Origin: Actinokineospora globicatena
Lineage (GTDB): Bacteria > Actinomycetota > Actinomycetes > Mycobacteriales > Pseudonocardiaceae
Assembly: GCF_024171945.1 (NCBI RefSeq)
Contig: NZ_JAMTCR010000002.1
Span: 2,232,001 to 2,296,000 of the forward strand
Length of the DNA stretch: 64,000 bases
Reading direction: 5' to 3'
The stretch's first letter is position 1, and each line of letters starts with the position of its first letter. The notes below the pieces were generated by a model, which saw only the letters and a list, made by a program, of their open reading frames with translations, searched no databases and was not told the DNA's origin. Shown one piece after another: positions 19,052 through 27,624 of the stretch. Position numbers and translations under genes: made by a program.

Positions 19052-19194
19052 CTCGATGGGGCGGACTTGTTGTGTGTGGGGGAGGACCACCCGTAGCTTC
19101 GGTAGCGGACAGGGCCATGCTTTTCGGCCTCGGCTTTGCGGTCCTGCCACGGGTGGTCTCGGGGCCCCGCGCAAAATAAGTTCGCCCCATCGAG
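19052..19194. repeat. Imperfect long inverted repeat (MITE-like)
   Basis: The outer arms 19052-19068 and 19178-19194 match at 16 of 17 positions (CTCGATGGGGCGGACTT against AAGTTCGCCCCATCGAG). The inner arms 19085-19097 and 19146-19158 match at 12 of 13 (GACCACCCGTAGC against GCCACGGGTGGTC). The whole could fold into one long interrupted stem. No transposase lies inside. It may be a decayed miniature element or a structured RNA. Confidence 0.55.
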
Positions 19195-19341
19195 CTCTTC
19201 GCATTCTCGCGCCTGTTCGATGCCGCAGGCGAGCCGTCCACCGCAGCGAAGCGAAGGCCACGAGACCCGGACTTCCCCAGCTCAACGCACTGCCGCCCAC
19301 GGCCAGCAAGATCAACCCGCCCCAAAGACCCCCGAATACAC

Positions 19342-19415
19342 AGGCTACCCGCGGGAACGCAAGCGCAGAGAGGCTGAAAGCCGCCCCTGTGGACAACTCA
19401 GCCCCTTGTGGACAA
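19342..19415 (-). promoter_or_regulatory. DnaA-box-like pair with TAGCCT -10-like motif
   Basis: Two perfect copies of TGTGGACAA (complement TTGTCCACA, the actinomycete DnaA-box form) start at 19388 and 19407, 19 bases apart. On the minus strand a TAGCCT hexamer (19342-19347) follows 40 bases further on. The layout matches the elements at 25473 and 36305, but the G/C-rich core is absent. Confidence 0.45.
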
Positions 19416-19524
19416 CTGACACACAGCCAACGCCACCGCAGATCGCGCACTTGGCACGCGCCGCAGTCCATTCGCGGCCGACCGGTCGACCGACGATCCG
19501 GCCAGCAGCGGCGATGGTTCGCCG

Positions 19525-20118
19525 TCAGACCTCAGTGCCACCAGCCTCCCGCGCAACCCGTTCCAACTCGCTCCGATACTTCGCCCACCAAGCCGCATCC
19601 CCTTCCGGCATGTTGTCCGCCGATTCCCGATGGCCAGCGGCGCCGTCCAGGGTCTCGCGGAGGATGTCGGCGTGGCCTGCGTGGCGGTGGGTTTCGGCGA
19701 TCATGTGGATGAGGAGGCGGTGCAGGGTGGTTTCGGCGCGGTCGGCTGGCCAGTGGGGGACGACGGCGCGGGCTTCGAGGGGGTGGGTTTCGATTGTGTG
19801 GTCGGAGTGGGCCCAGACGTCGCGGTAGAGGGTGGTGATGTGGGCTCGGGATTCGGTGGCGGTGGCCCACATGTCGGCGTTGGGGGGCGCGTCGTCGGCG
19901 AGCCAGGGGTAGGTGGTGGGGTAGGGGCGGGCGAAGCTGGCGCCGAAGTAGGCGATCTCGCAGCCCGCCACGTGCTTGACCAGGCCGAGCAGGTTGGTCC
20001 CCGTGCTGGTCATCGGCCTGCGGATGTCGTAGTCCGAGAGCCCGTCGAGCTTCCACAGCAGGGCCTCGCGGGCGACGGTCAGGTAGCGGTGCAGGTCGGC
20101 CTTGGGCTCGGAGGTCAT
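19525..20118 (-). CDS. DinB-like (DUF664) four-helix protein
   Basis: This 197-residue protein has the mini-DinB pattern of actinobacteria: DLHRYLTVAREALLWKLDGL at the N-terminus, GLVKHVAG near residue 47, and HMIAETHRHAGHADILRE near 138, which supply the usual three-His metal site. Relatives are metal-dependent thiol (mycothiol or bacillithiol) transferases or have no known function. The substrate is unknown. It stands alone and is divergent from the next gene, with 124 bases between. Confidence 0.82.
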   Translation of the reverse strand: MTSEPKADLHRYLTVAREALLWKLDGLSDYDIRRPMTSTGTNLLGLVKHVAGCEIAYFGASFARPYPTTYPWLADDAPPNADMWATATESRAHITTLYRDVWAHSDHTIETHPLEARAVVPHWPADRAETTLHRLLIHMIAETHRHAGHADILRETLDGAAGHRESADNMPEGDAAWWAKYRSELERVAREAGGTEV

Positions 20119-20242
20119 GGCGCCAGCATCCCACCGGCCGCCGACACTTGCGCGGGGCTGAACCGCAGGTGAACGGATGGCGGCAGTGGTGTCCGGCCGC
20201 CGCGCCGCTGCCTAGGCTCTCGCGCGGGGGAGGGAGATCATC

Positions 20243-21946
20243 GTGACCGAGCTCAGAGACGCGTTGCGGGCGGTCCTGGACTTCCTCGGCGCGGGCAACC
20301 TCGTGCTGGGCATCGTGCTGCTCGTCGCCACGCCGTTCGTCGACCGGTTCCTGATCCGGCGCAAGCGGGTCAGCTTCCGGGTGCACTACAACTCCAAGAT
20401 CGGGCTCGGGCCGGAGAAGCTGACCGACGAGACCTCCGACTCCGGCCAGCTGACCAGGCTGACCCGGCTGCTCGACCGGCTGAGCATCGTGGTGATCCGC
20501 ATCCGCAACACCGGCGGGTACGACATCGACCCCGACGACTTCGACCGCCCGTTGACCTTCACCTTCGGCGAGCGGGTCGTCTGGAACGCGCGCATCTCCG
20601 AGGCAGGCTCGGCCGAGGTACGGGAGAAGCTGCGCGCGGGCCTGCGCTTCTTCCGTACTGATGGCACCGATAGCGCTAACGGGACCAACGGCCAGGTAGG
20701 CCCACCGGTGGCCGACGAGCGAGACAGTCTGCGCACGGTCCGGGACAAGATGGCGCAACGCATGGTCCGCTGGATCGGCGGCCAGGCGCCCGCGCCCAAG
20801 GAGCCCGAGGCCGAGCCGCGCTGGCACGGTGTGCGGCTGGAGACCCTGGCGCTCAAGCGCAAGCAGAAGATCAAGCTGGTCGTGGTGCTGGAGGAACCCG
20901 AGGACCACCCGGGCGGCGAGACCAGCAAGGAGATCACCGCCACCGGCAAGCTCGCGGACAACGGCATCATCAAGGACGAGAAGCGGCAGCGGCGGTTCAC
21001 CCTGCCCCGGCTCACCGGCGCGCTGGCGCTGGTCCTCACCGCGTTCCTGGTGCTGAGCCTGGTGTTCGCCTCGCCGCCGGACGACCCGTCGGTGCGCTGC
21101 GTGTCCGGCGACATCACCATCCGCGGCTCCAGCGTCTTCATGCCCACCATGAAGGCCATGGCCGCCGACTACACCGCGGCCTGCGCGGACGCCACGATCA
21201 CCACCCAGGCCACCGGCAGCATCGACGGCGTGCGCTGGCTCGCCTCGGCCGACCCGGCCACCTCCGCCGCGCTCTCGGACGGCCTGCAGCAGAACCCCGG
21301 CGGCCTGGTCGCCCAGCAGCTGGCTGTCGTCGTCTACCACGTTGTCGTGCACGCCGGGGTCCCGGTGGAGACGCTGAGCACCGAGGACCTGCGCCGGATC
21401 TACGACGGCACCTACACCGACTGGAACCAGGTCAGCCCTGGGTCGCCGTCGCTGCCGATCCGCATCGTCGGCCGGGGCCAGTCCTCCGGCACCCGCCAGC
21501 TGTTCGAGAAGCAGGTCCTCAACGGCGGCGAGGGCGGCCTGTCGTCGGACGAGTGCGTCGAGAAGAACCGCGACCCCAGGGCCCGCACCACCCGCTGCGA
21601 GCGCGAGTCGAACTCCGACGTGGTCGCGATGATCGGGGCTGTGGCGGGCGCCATCGGGTACGCGGACGCGCCGTCGGTCGCCGAGGCCCGCAAGAAGGGC
21701 GACCTGAAGGCGGTCAGCATCGACGGCAAGACCTTCGACACCGCGGCCGGTCTGGCGTCGAACTACCCGTTCTGGACCGTCGAGCACCTCTACCTCAAGG
21801 GCGAGCCCGGCGCGGACTCCCTGCTGGCCGCGTTCGCCGAGCACGTCCGCAAGCACGACAGCGCGCGGCTGCGGCTCAAGGACTCGGGCTACCTGCCGTG
21901 CGTCACACCAGAGGGGACACCGCTGGAGCTCTGCAGCACCCGCTAG
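20243..21946 (+). CDS. Two-pass membrane protein with PstS-like outer domain
   Basis: This 567-residue protein has a membrane helix at about 19-38, a charged and probably cytoplasmic region at about 40-250 that is not recognised, a second helix at about 253-276, and then a periplasmic-binding-protein-like domain to the end. The last shows the PstS features ITIRGSS near 293 and GRGQSSGTRQLFE near 410. In PstS such loops hold phosphate, but this domain is tethered and no pstCAB genes are near, so sensing or signalling is more likely than transport. GGGGGAGGGAGATCATC precedes the GTG. Its end overlaps the convergent WD40-KAP gene by four bases. Confidence 0.75.
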   Translation: MTELRDALRAVLDFLGAGNLVLGIVLLVATPFVDRFLIRRKRVSFRVHYNSKIGLGPEKLTDETSDSGQLTRLTRLLDRLSIVVIRIRNTGGYDIDPDDFDRPLTFTFGERVVWNARISEAGSAEVREKLRAGLRFFRTDGTDSANGTNGQVGPPVADERDSLRTVRDKMAQRMVRWIGGQAPAPKEPEAEPRWHGVRLETLALKRKQKIKLVVVLEEPEDHPGGETSKEITATGKLADNGIIKDEKRQRRFTLPRLTGALALVLTAFLVLSLVFASPPDDPSVRCVSGDITIRGSSVFMPTMKAMAADYTAACADATITTQATGSIDGVRWLASADPATSAALSDGLQQNPGGLVAQQLAVVVYHVVVHAGVPVETLSTEDLRRIYDGTYTDWNQVSPGSPSLPIRIVGRGQSSGTRQLFEKQVLNGGEGGLSSDECVEKNRDPRARTTRCERESNSDVVAMIGAVAGAIGYADAPSVAEARKKGDLKAVSIDGKTFDTAAGLASNYPFWTVEHLYLKGEPGADSLLAAFAEHVRKHDSARLRLKDSGYLPCVTPEGTPLELCSTR

Positions 21947-24369
21947 CTCCCGCAGGACTGGCGGATCAGCTCGGGGGTGAGCAGTGCCGCAGGACCGACC
22001 AGGGCCGGGTCGGCGAAGACCTGCCGCAGCGCCTCGGGCACCTCGTCGGTGGCGGCGTCGACCAACTCGATCGCCTCGGGGTGCGCGCGCAGGTGGTCGG
22101 CGAGGCCGGGCCAGCGGATCTCGATGACCGTCCACGCCGCGAGGGCCTGGACCGGGACCGGGTTGCCCTCCAGGGTCCGGACGGCCCGCGCCATGCTGTA
22201 GGTGTTGATGAACCGCTTCATCGCGCGCGGGTTCGGCGGCAGCATCCCGGCGTACCGCTGGAGGCTGTGCTCGGTCGCCGCGACCGCGCCCGGTGTGGTC
22301 ATCTTGCGCAGCGCCTCCGCCGCGACCCGGCCGCGCACCACCGGGCTCGCCGTGCTCAGGGCGTCGACGACCTGCTCCTCCGTGGCGCTGCTGTCGAGCT
22401 GGGCCCGCACGCGGCTCTCCTCCGCGGCGGCACCTCGCGGCTGGGCGACCTCGCTGGAACGCAACAGGTGGCTCAGGTAGTCCTCCCGGCGCGGGGAGTC
22501 GATCGCCGGTACCTGGACGCGGAGCTGGAAGAACTTGTCCAGGAACAGGTAGCCCAACGGCCTGCCCGGTTCGGCGACGGCCGTGGCGAACCGCTCGTAG
22601 GCCTGTTCGTAGCTCGCCCGGATCCAGGCGCCGTCCGCGGCGACGATGAAGTGCGGGCCGGTGTCGCGCACCAACGTCTGCACGGTGTCCAGCAGTTCGA
22701 CCACAGTGGACTCCTTGCACCGGTCGAGATCGTCCACAAGGAACACGACCGGCCGTTTCGCCTTGCGTGCCAACCACCCGAAGTGCCGGTTGACCTCCAG
22801 CATCGGGTTGGTGTTGGACTGCTCGAACAACCGAGCCCCGCGCGCGGAGTCCCACAGCAGGAACCGGCTGGCCACCAGCAAGCCCGCCCAGATCGTGCCC
22901 ACCCCGGCGATCGCCCCGGTGACGGTCTTGGCCACCTCGGCGATGCCCTTGACGTCGGAGACGAACAGCCAGACACCGCCGCCCAACGCCAGCAGCAGGA
23001 TGAAGGCGAACACGATCGGCGCGCCGACTCGTCGCAGTCGCGCCACGGATTCGCTTATCCGCAGCCAGATCCGGCCTAAGAACCCGCGTTGCCCTCGGAC
23101 GGCGGTGCGCATGGCGGTCAGCAGCGCCCACCAGGACGGGCCGACCCCCGCCTCGCGCCACGCGTCGAACGGCACGGTGGTGAAGTCGCGATCCAGTTCC
23201 GCGCGCAGGAAGCCGAGGATGGTGCTCTTGCCGGATCCCCACGGGCCGTCGAGGTGGACGAGGAAGGAGGAGTCGACTTGGCGCAGCTGTTGGGCTATCA
23301 GGTCGGCGAGGGGGCGGCGTTGCAGCCAGTCCTGGGTGGCGGGGGCGTCGGCGGCCCAGTCGACGTGGTCGGTCATCGGGCGCGCCCACACCCGCACGGT
23401 GCCGTCCTCGCCGCCGCTTACCACGACCGGGCGCTCGTCGACGGTGCCGAACGCGACGCCCCGCACCGGGCCCGCGTGGCCGGGGAGGTTGCTGAGAGCG
23501 CCGGTTTCGGGCTGCCACAACCGGATCAGGCCGTCGGCGCCGCCGATGGCCACGGTCGTGACGTCGTCGACCTTGGTGACGGCGATGGACCGGGGCTCGG
23601 CGCTGAGCCGGAGCACGGACCCGTCGACGTGGACCTCGTTGTCCGCTGTGCCCAGGGCGGTCGTGGACCCGTGGGCCGCGACGCAGGTCGCCTGGATGAG
23701 GGCGCCCCTGGGCCGGTCGTGCTTGTCCCAGATCAGCCACTGCCCGTCGGTCGAGATCGACACGGGCGTGATCTCGTCGGTCAGGGCGACCCCGGTGACG
23801 AAGTCGGTGTGGCCGCGCAACTCCCGCACGTCGCCGTTGGTCCAGCGGAACACGGCGTTGTCGTCGCCACCGCTGACGACCGTGCTGCCCCGACCGGCGG
23901 CGACCGCGTTCGCGATGCCGTTGTGCTGGTAGAGGACGACGCCGTCGCCGGTCCCGTAGAGCGACCACGCGCGGACGGTGCCGTCCTGGCCGCAGCTGAA
24001 GACCTGGCCGGGGGAGTACCTGCTGGCCGCGACCGACCAGACCGGTCCGGCGTGACCGCGGAACTCCCGCTCGCCCGGCTCGCCCAGGTTCCACGCGCGG
24101 ACCACGCTGTCCTCGCAGCCCGCGACCAGCAGGGGCGGCGCTTCCTCCGCGACCGCGACTGACGTCACCGGCGTCCCGACCTGGATGAGTTGCTGCTCGC
24201 GGAAGGGCGCCATCGCGGGCTGCGCCAATCCGGTGATCGCGTCGGGGGTGATGACCTGGTCGGCGTCGCCTGGAGCGGCGACCAGCACGTAGCCCGCGTC
24301 GATCAACGCGTCCGGCAGCCGTTCGGTGGCACCGTCGACGAAGAGTCGGGTCTCCCACTGCGATGCCAT
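21943..24369 (-). CDS. WD40-repeat / KAP-family P-loop NTPase fusion, membrane-linked
   Basis: This 808-residue protein has about 60 unassigned residues; several WD40 blades to about 340 (for example GHAGPVWSVA, GQDGTVRAW, GGEDGTVRVW); then a KAP NTPase with Walker A GPWGSGKST near 375 and Walker B VVFLVDDLDR near 539. Two membrane helices (about 456-476 and 483-505) sit between the Walker motifs, as is typical of KAP ATPases, which would place the NTPase on the inner face of the membrane. KAP proteins are linked in other bacteria to mobile elements and phage exclusion. Defence, or regulated membrane signalling with the convergent 20243 product, is inference. The gene starts 83 bases after the lipoprotein stop on the same strand. 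Confidence 0.82.
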   Translation of the reverse strand: MASQWETRLFVDGATERLPDALIDAGYVLVAAPGDADQVITPDAITGLAQPAMAPFREQQLIQVGTPVTSVAVAEEAPPLLVAGCEDSVVRAWNLGEPGEREFRGHAGPVWSVAASRYSPGQVFSCGQDGTVRAWSLYGTGDGVVLYQHNGIANAVAAGRGSTVVSGGDDNAVFRWTNGDVRELRGHTDFVTGVALTDEITPVSISTDGQWLIWDKHDRPRGALIQATCVAAHGSTTALGTADNEVHVDGSVLRLSAEPRSIAVTKVDDVTTVAIGGADGLIRLWQPETGALSNLPGHAGPVRGVAFGTVDERPVVVSGGEDGTVRVWARPMTDHVDWAADAPATQDWLQRRPLADLIAQQLRQVDSSFLVHLDGPWGSGKSTILGFLRAELDRDFTTVPFDAWREAGVGPSWWALLTAMRTAVRGQRGFLGRIWLRISESVARLRRVGAPIVFAFILLLALGGGVWLFVSDVKGIAEVAKTVTGAIAGVGTIWAGLLVASRFLLWDSARGARLFEQSNTNPMLEVNRHFGWLARKAKRPVVFLVDDLDRCKESTVVELLDTVQTLVRDTGPHFIVAADGAWIRASYEQAYERFATAVAEPGRPLGYLFLDKFFQLRVQVPAIDSPRREDYLSHLLRSSEVAQPRGAAAEESRVRAQLDSSATEEQVVDALSTASPVVRGRVAAEALRKMTTPGAVAATEHSLQRYAGMLPPNPRAMKRFINTYSMARAVRTLEGNPVPVQALAAWTVIEIRWPGLADHLRAHPEAIELVDAATDEVPEALRQVFADPALVGPAALLTPELIRQSCGS

Positions 24370-24452
24370 GCTCCGAGGCTAGTGGCCCGCGGTGGTTCCC
24401 GGACAGCCAAACAGCGGCACCGGGAGTCGGCGCCGCTGGTGGTGGCGGGGGC

Positions 24453-25361
24453 TCAGCCGAAGAAGACCGAGGTGGCGAGGTTGTCGAAACCGAGCGCGGC
24501 CAGGTCGGGGACGTCGCCGGTGACGACCAGCGACTTGCCCTTGCAGTCCTTCTCCGACCACAGCTTCAGCGATCCGAGCGCCGACAGCGACGACGCGTTG
24601 CCCGGTCGGGCGAGGTTCTTGCAGCCGCTGCCCGCCGTGCCCTCGGCGGCGCCGTCCTCGCTGAACCTGGGCTCGTCGAACAGGACGACGCTGGTCGCCT
24701 TCTGGCCGCTGGGCGCGGTGGTGGGCGGGGCGGTGGTGGTTGGGGTGCCCGCTTTGGCGCCGGTCGGGGTCACGCCGAACCAGGTGCCGCCGACGCCCTG
24801 GCCCTTGGTGTCACCCGCCTTGGTGTCCTTGGCGAAGCGGTACACCGGCCAGCCGCCGATGGTCACCTGGGTGCTGCCGTCGTCGCGGGTGACGAACCCG
24901 ACCGCCGACTTCGGTACGCCTGCCACGAACACCTTGCTCCCCTTGGCCACGGTCACCGGCGGCCACGTCTTCGCGCAGTCACCGGCGCACACCGACTTCG
25001 ACGGCGCCGCCGAGTCCTTGTCGAACCGGTACAGCGTGAGCCCGGACCCGTTGACCACCACCGGGTCCAACGCCCCCGCCTTGCCCGCCTTCAGCTGAAC
25101 CCACTTGCGCGAACTCTCCGCCCGCGCCGAGTTCACCGTGCCGTCGTCCCCCTTCGCCCAGTCCCCGGTCCCCTCGGCGGCGTTGTTCGCCTTGGCCGTC
25201 CCCGCGAAGAACGACACGTCGCTCCGCTCTTTGTCCACACTGTACTCATCGGTCGCTGTGACCTCTGTGGACACCGGCGCGGCCTTCTCCCCGCAGGCCG
25301 ACAACACGACCGCCCCCACGGCGACCAGCGCAGCGACGGACAACGCGTACTTGCGATTCAT
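24453..25361 (-). CDS. Lipoprotein with secreted-repeat domains and beta/gamma-crystallin-like C-terminus
   Basis: This 302-residue lipoprotein starts at the ATG with GGGGAG upstream, giving MNRKYALSVAALVAVGAVV and a lipobox LSAC near residue 24. Two copies of the actinobacterial 'secreted repeat' (SCO0930-like) follow: GLTLYRFDKDS with CAGDCAKTWPPV, then GGWPVYRFAKDT. A Thr/Pro spacer leads to a C-terminal domain with SVVLFDEPRF and SLKLWSEKDCKGKS, resembling a beta/gamma-crystallin or I36-inhibitor fold. It should sit on the outer face of the membrane. The function of such lipoproteins is not established. A longer frame upstream adds a non-signal Gly-rich stretch and is rejected. Confidence 0.82.
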   Translation of the reverse strand: MNRKYALSVAALVAVGAVVLSACGEKAAPVSTEVTATDEYSVDKERSDVSFFAGTAKANNAAEGTGDWAKGDDGTVNSARAESSRKWVQLKAGKAGALDPVVVNGSGLTLYRFDKDSAAPSKSVCAGDCAKTWPPVTVAKGSKVFVAGVPKSAVGFVTRDDGSTQVTIGGWPVYRFAKDTKAGDTKGQGVGGTWFGVTPTGAKAGTPTTTAPPTTAPSGQKATSVVLFDEPRFSEDGAAEGTAGSGCKNLARPGNASSLSALGSLKLWSEKDCKGKSLVVTGDVPDLAALGFDNLATSVFFG

Positions 25362-25472
25362 CTCGACTCCCCATTCCCCGGCATCTTCAACACCACCACC
25401 ACGTGGCCCCGCCCCCGCCGGTTCACCACCGAGTGAACTTCCCCGCTCCCCCTGCTCTTCCCCCAGGTCGCG

Positions 25473-25578
25473 TTGTCCACAACCCCTCGAGTTGTCCACA
25501 GGCCAACCGCACCCCTAGGTCGCCACCCCCACCCCCGGTAGACTGGCACTGGGGACGCCCCCCGGAGAGGGTGGGGGC
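25473..25578 (+). promoter_or_regulatory. DnaA-box pair plus TAGACT plus G/C-rich core (copy 1 of repeated element)
   Basis: Two perfect TTGTCCACA 9-mers (25473-25481 and 25492-25500) start 19 bases apart. Exactly 38 bases later comes TAGACT (25539-25544), a good actinomycete -10 hexamer, followed by a conserved core (GGGGACGCCCCCCGG, then AGGGTGGGGGC). No good -35 box is seen. No plus-strand gene follows for 2 kb; 25579-26014 has no feature I can support, so any transcript would be short or antisense to the P450. Confidence 0.6.
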
Positions 25579-26014
25579 TGGGGTGCCGGAGGCGGCCCCT
25601 GCGACGGCTGGCCAGGCGGTTTCCGCGGCCGTGGATCAGGCGTTTCCGGGACGGCGGACCGGGTGGTTCCCGGGGTGTCGGGCGGGCGTTGGGGGGATGC
25701 GGGTCTGATGGGGTCAGCGGCCAGGCGTTTGCGCTGCGGGGCTTGGTGCGGCCGAGACTGGCGCGGAGCGGATCTCCCGGAGCCGGGCTAGGGCGGCGCG
25801 TTGAGGCCTGGGTGATGTGGGTCGACATGCTGCCAACCAGGCGAGCGGTCCAGGACCGCAGGCGGCGGAGGCTGGTCCGGGCGCGGTGGGCGGCGCGGGC
25901 AGAGTCGAATTGAGGCGACCCGGGGTAAAGGATGAGCGGGGGCGATTTCGGGGGTATATCCGCGGCTCGAAGGCGAGGGCGAAGGCGGGAAGTCGCGGGG
26001 GGAAAGCGGGGTAT

Positions 26015-27214
26015 TCAGCGGCCCAGGTGGAGGGGGAGGTGGGTGAGGCCGCGGAGGTTGAAGTGGGAGTGCCAGTGGAGGTCGTCGGTCGCCAGTTCGA
26101 TGGTGGAGTAGCGGGAGAGGAGTTCGGTGAAGACCGTGCTCGCTTCGAGTTTGCCGAGGACGGCGCCGAGGCAGTAGTGGTTGCCGGAGCTGAAGGCGAG
26201 GGATTTGGGGTCCGTGCGGCCCAGGTCGAGGCGGTCCGGGTCCGGGTAGCGGTCGGGGTCGCGGCCCGCGGCGTCGAAGAGGACGAGGACGGTCTCGCCC
26301 GCGGGGATGACCTTGTCGCCGATGGGGGTGTCCTGGGTCATGATGCGGGCGGCGAGTTGGACCGGGGGGTCGAACCGGGACAGCTCCTCCACCGCGGTGC
26401 CCATCAGGGACGGGTCGGCGCGCAGGGCGGCCAGCGCCTCGGGCTGCTGGAGCAGGGCGAGCATGCCGTTGGCGATCAGGTTGACGGTGGTCTCGTGGCC
26501 CGCGTTGAAGATGAGCAGGATGTTGGCGACGATCTCTTCGTCGGTCAGCTTCTCCCCGTCGGCGTCGGCCTGCATCAGCACCGAGAGCAGGTCGTGCTCG
26601 GGGTCGGCGTCGCGGCGGGAGTCCATCAGGTCGAGCAGGTAGGCGCGGAACTCGGGCTCGGCCTTGTTCATCGCGATGCGGCGCTGCGGGGTGACCCCGG
26701 GGTCGATGACGTAGCCGACCTTGTCGGTCCAGTCCCGGCACTTCGCGCGGTCCTCCGGCGGGATGCCCAGCAGCTCGCCGACCACCAGGATCGGCATCGG
26801 CAGCGCCAGGCCCGCGATCAGGTCGACCTGGCCGTCGCCCATGTCGTCGATGAGCCGGTCGACGACCTGCTGGATGCGCGGCCGCATCCGGTCGATGCTG
26901 CGCGGGGTGAACACGCGCGCGATGAGCCTGCGCATCCGGCGGTGCGCCTGGCCGTCCTGCATCAGCATCCACTTGCTGGTGCTCTTGACCACCGGGCAGG
27001 TCGGGCCGCCGCGCACCATGGCCCAGCCTGGGTCGGCGGGGAAGTTGCTCGACGCCGACGGCGCGCGCAGCAGGGCGTCCACGTCGTCGTAGCGGGTGAG
27101 CACCCAGTAGCCGAAGGGCGAGCGGTGCACCGGGTCGGTCTCGCGCAGCCGCCGGTAGTAGCCGAAGCGGTCGGCGGCCAGTGCCGGGTCGTTCAGGTCG
27201 AACAGTGCGGTCAT
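26015..27214 (-). CDS. Cytochrome P450
   Basis: This 399-residue P450 has the I-helix motif NAGHETT near residue 238, EELSRF matching ExxR, and the heme motif SSGNHYCLGAVLGKLE near 345, in which the usual Phe is followed by Ser-Ser. The length and the absence of a membrane helix fit a soluble bacterial class I enzyme. It stands alone with no ferredoxin gene next to it. The ATG at 27214 follows GGGACGGATCCCGCT. The substrate is unknown, and nothing links it to the polyketide cluster 9 kb away except distance. Confidence 0.9.
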   Translation of the reverse strand: MTALFDLNDPALAADRFGYYRRLRETDPVHRSPFGYWVLTRYDDVDALLRAPSASSNFPADPGWAMVRGGPTCPVVKSTSKWMLMQDGQAHRRMRRLIARVFTPRSIDRMRPRIQQVVDRLIDDMGDGQVDLIAGLALPMPILVVGELLGIPPEDRAKCRDWTDKVGYVIDPGVTPQRRIAMNKAEPEFRAYLLDLMDSRRDADPEHDLLSVLMQADADGEKLTDEEIVANILLIFNAGHETTVNLIANGMLALLQQPEALAALRADPSLMGTAVEELSRFDPPVQLAARIMTQDTPIGDKVIPAGETVLVLFDAAGRDPDRYPDPDRLDLGRTDPKSLAFSSGNHYCLGAVLGKLEASTVFTELLSRYSTIELATDDLHWHSHFNLRGLTHLPLHLGR

Positions 27215-27250
27215 AGCGGGATCCGTCCCTGACAGGCCTGGTCGGGTCCG

Positions 27251-27279
27251 ATCGTGCTTTTTGTCATACGTACCGTCAA
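27251..27279 (-). promoter_or_regulatory. Possible promoter of the P450 at 26015
   Basis: On the minus strand TTGACG (27274-27279) and CACGAT (27251-27256) are 17 bases apart, 37 bases before the start codon. The -10 match is weak. The surrounding 27215-27500 is clearly richer in A/T than its neighbours and also holds GTGACCG with its complement (27298-27314), a possible operator. Confidence 0.4.
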
Positions 27280-27624
27280 CCCCTAGGTAGACCCCTAGTG
27301 ACCGAGGCGGTCACGCTCCGGAGTTTCCCAAGGCCATCACGTTGCGTGATCACGACGATGGCGTTCGGTACAAGATCACTCGGACGCGGGCCATCTAGGA
27401 GCGTCGTCCCCGATGGGCGCGTCGTTACTTTACGGTTCAACGTGTACGCCGTACGAGTGATACTTGGTTGCGAGTCGGTTGTCATAAGTCACGACCTGTA
27501 ACTGATGTTATGGGTCGGTGCGATGGAACGGGCAACAGAGCCCCCGTGCGGACCAACGAGCGCCAGGACCTCCGCGCTCAGATCGGCACCCGGGCTTGGC
27601 AATACGAGAAGAATCGACATCGCC

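Larger units (their letters stand above)
18827..19524. other. Non-coding stretch with inverted repeat and DnaA-box-like pair
   Basis: About 700 bases between convergent genes. The open frames here have irregular codon use and no recognisable domain. Two copies of AAACGACGTTGGCCC lie near 18975-19015. The imperfect inverted repeat and the 9-mer pair are listed separately. Confidence 0.6.

Noticed and set aside
18873-19712. Long plus-strand frame of about 280 codons
   Set aside because: Irregular codon use, no domain, crosses the inverted repeat and runs into the DinB-like gene on the other strand.
19532-24358. 1608-codon minus-strand frame
   Set aside because: Off-frame reading through the WD40-KAP, PstS-like and DinB-like genes; no domain and extreme Arg/Gly content.
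25231-25239. TTGTCCACA within the lipoprotein gene
   Set aside because: A single box inside a coding region without a partner 19 bp away.
27298-27501. 67-codon frame in the A/T-richer gap
   Set aside because: No ribosome site, unlikely codon use, and it starts inside a probable operator palindrome.
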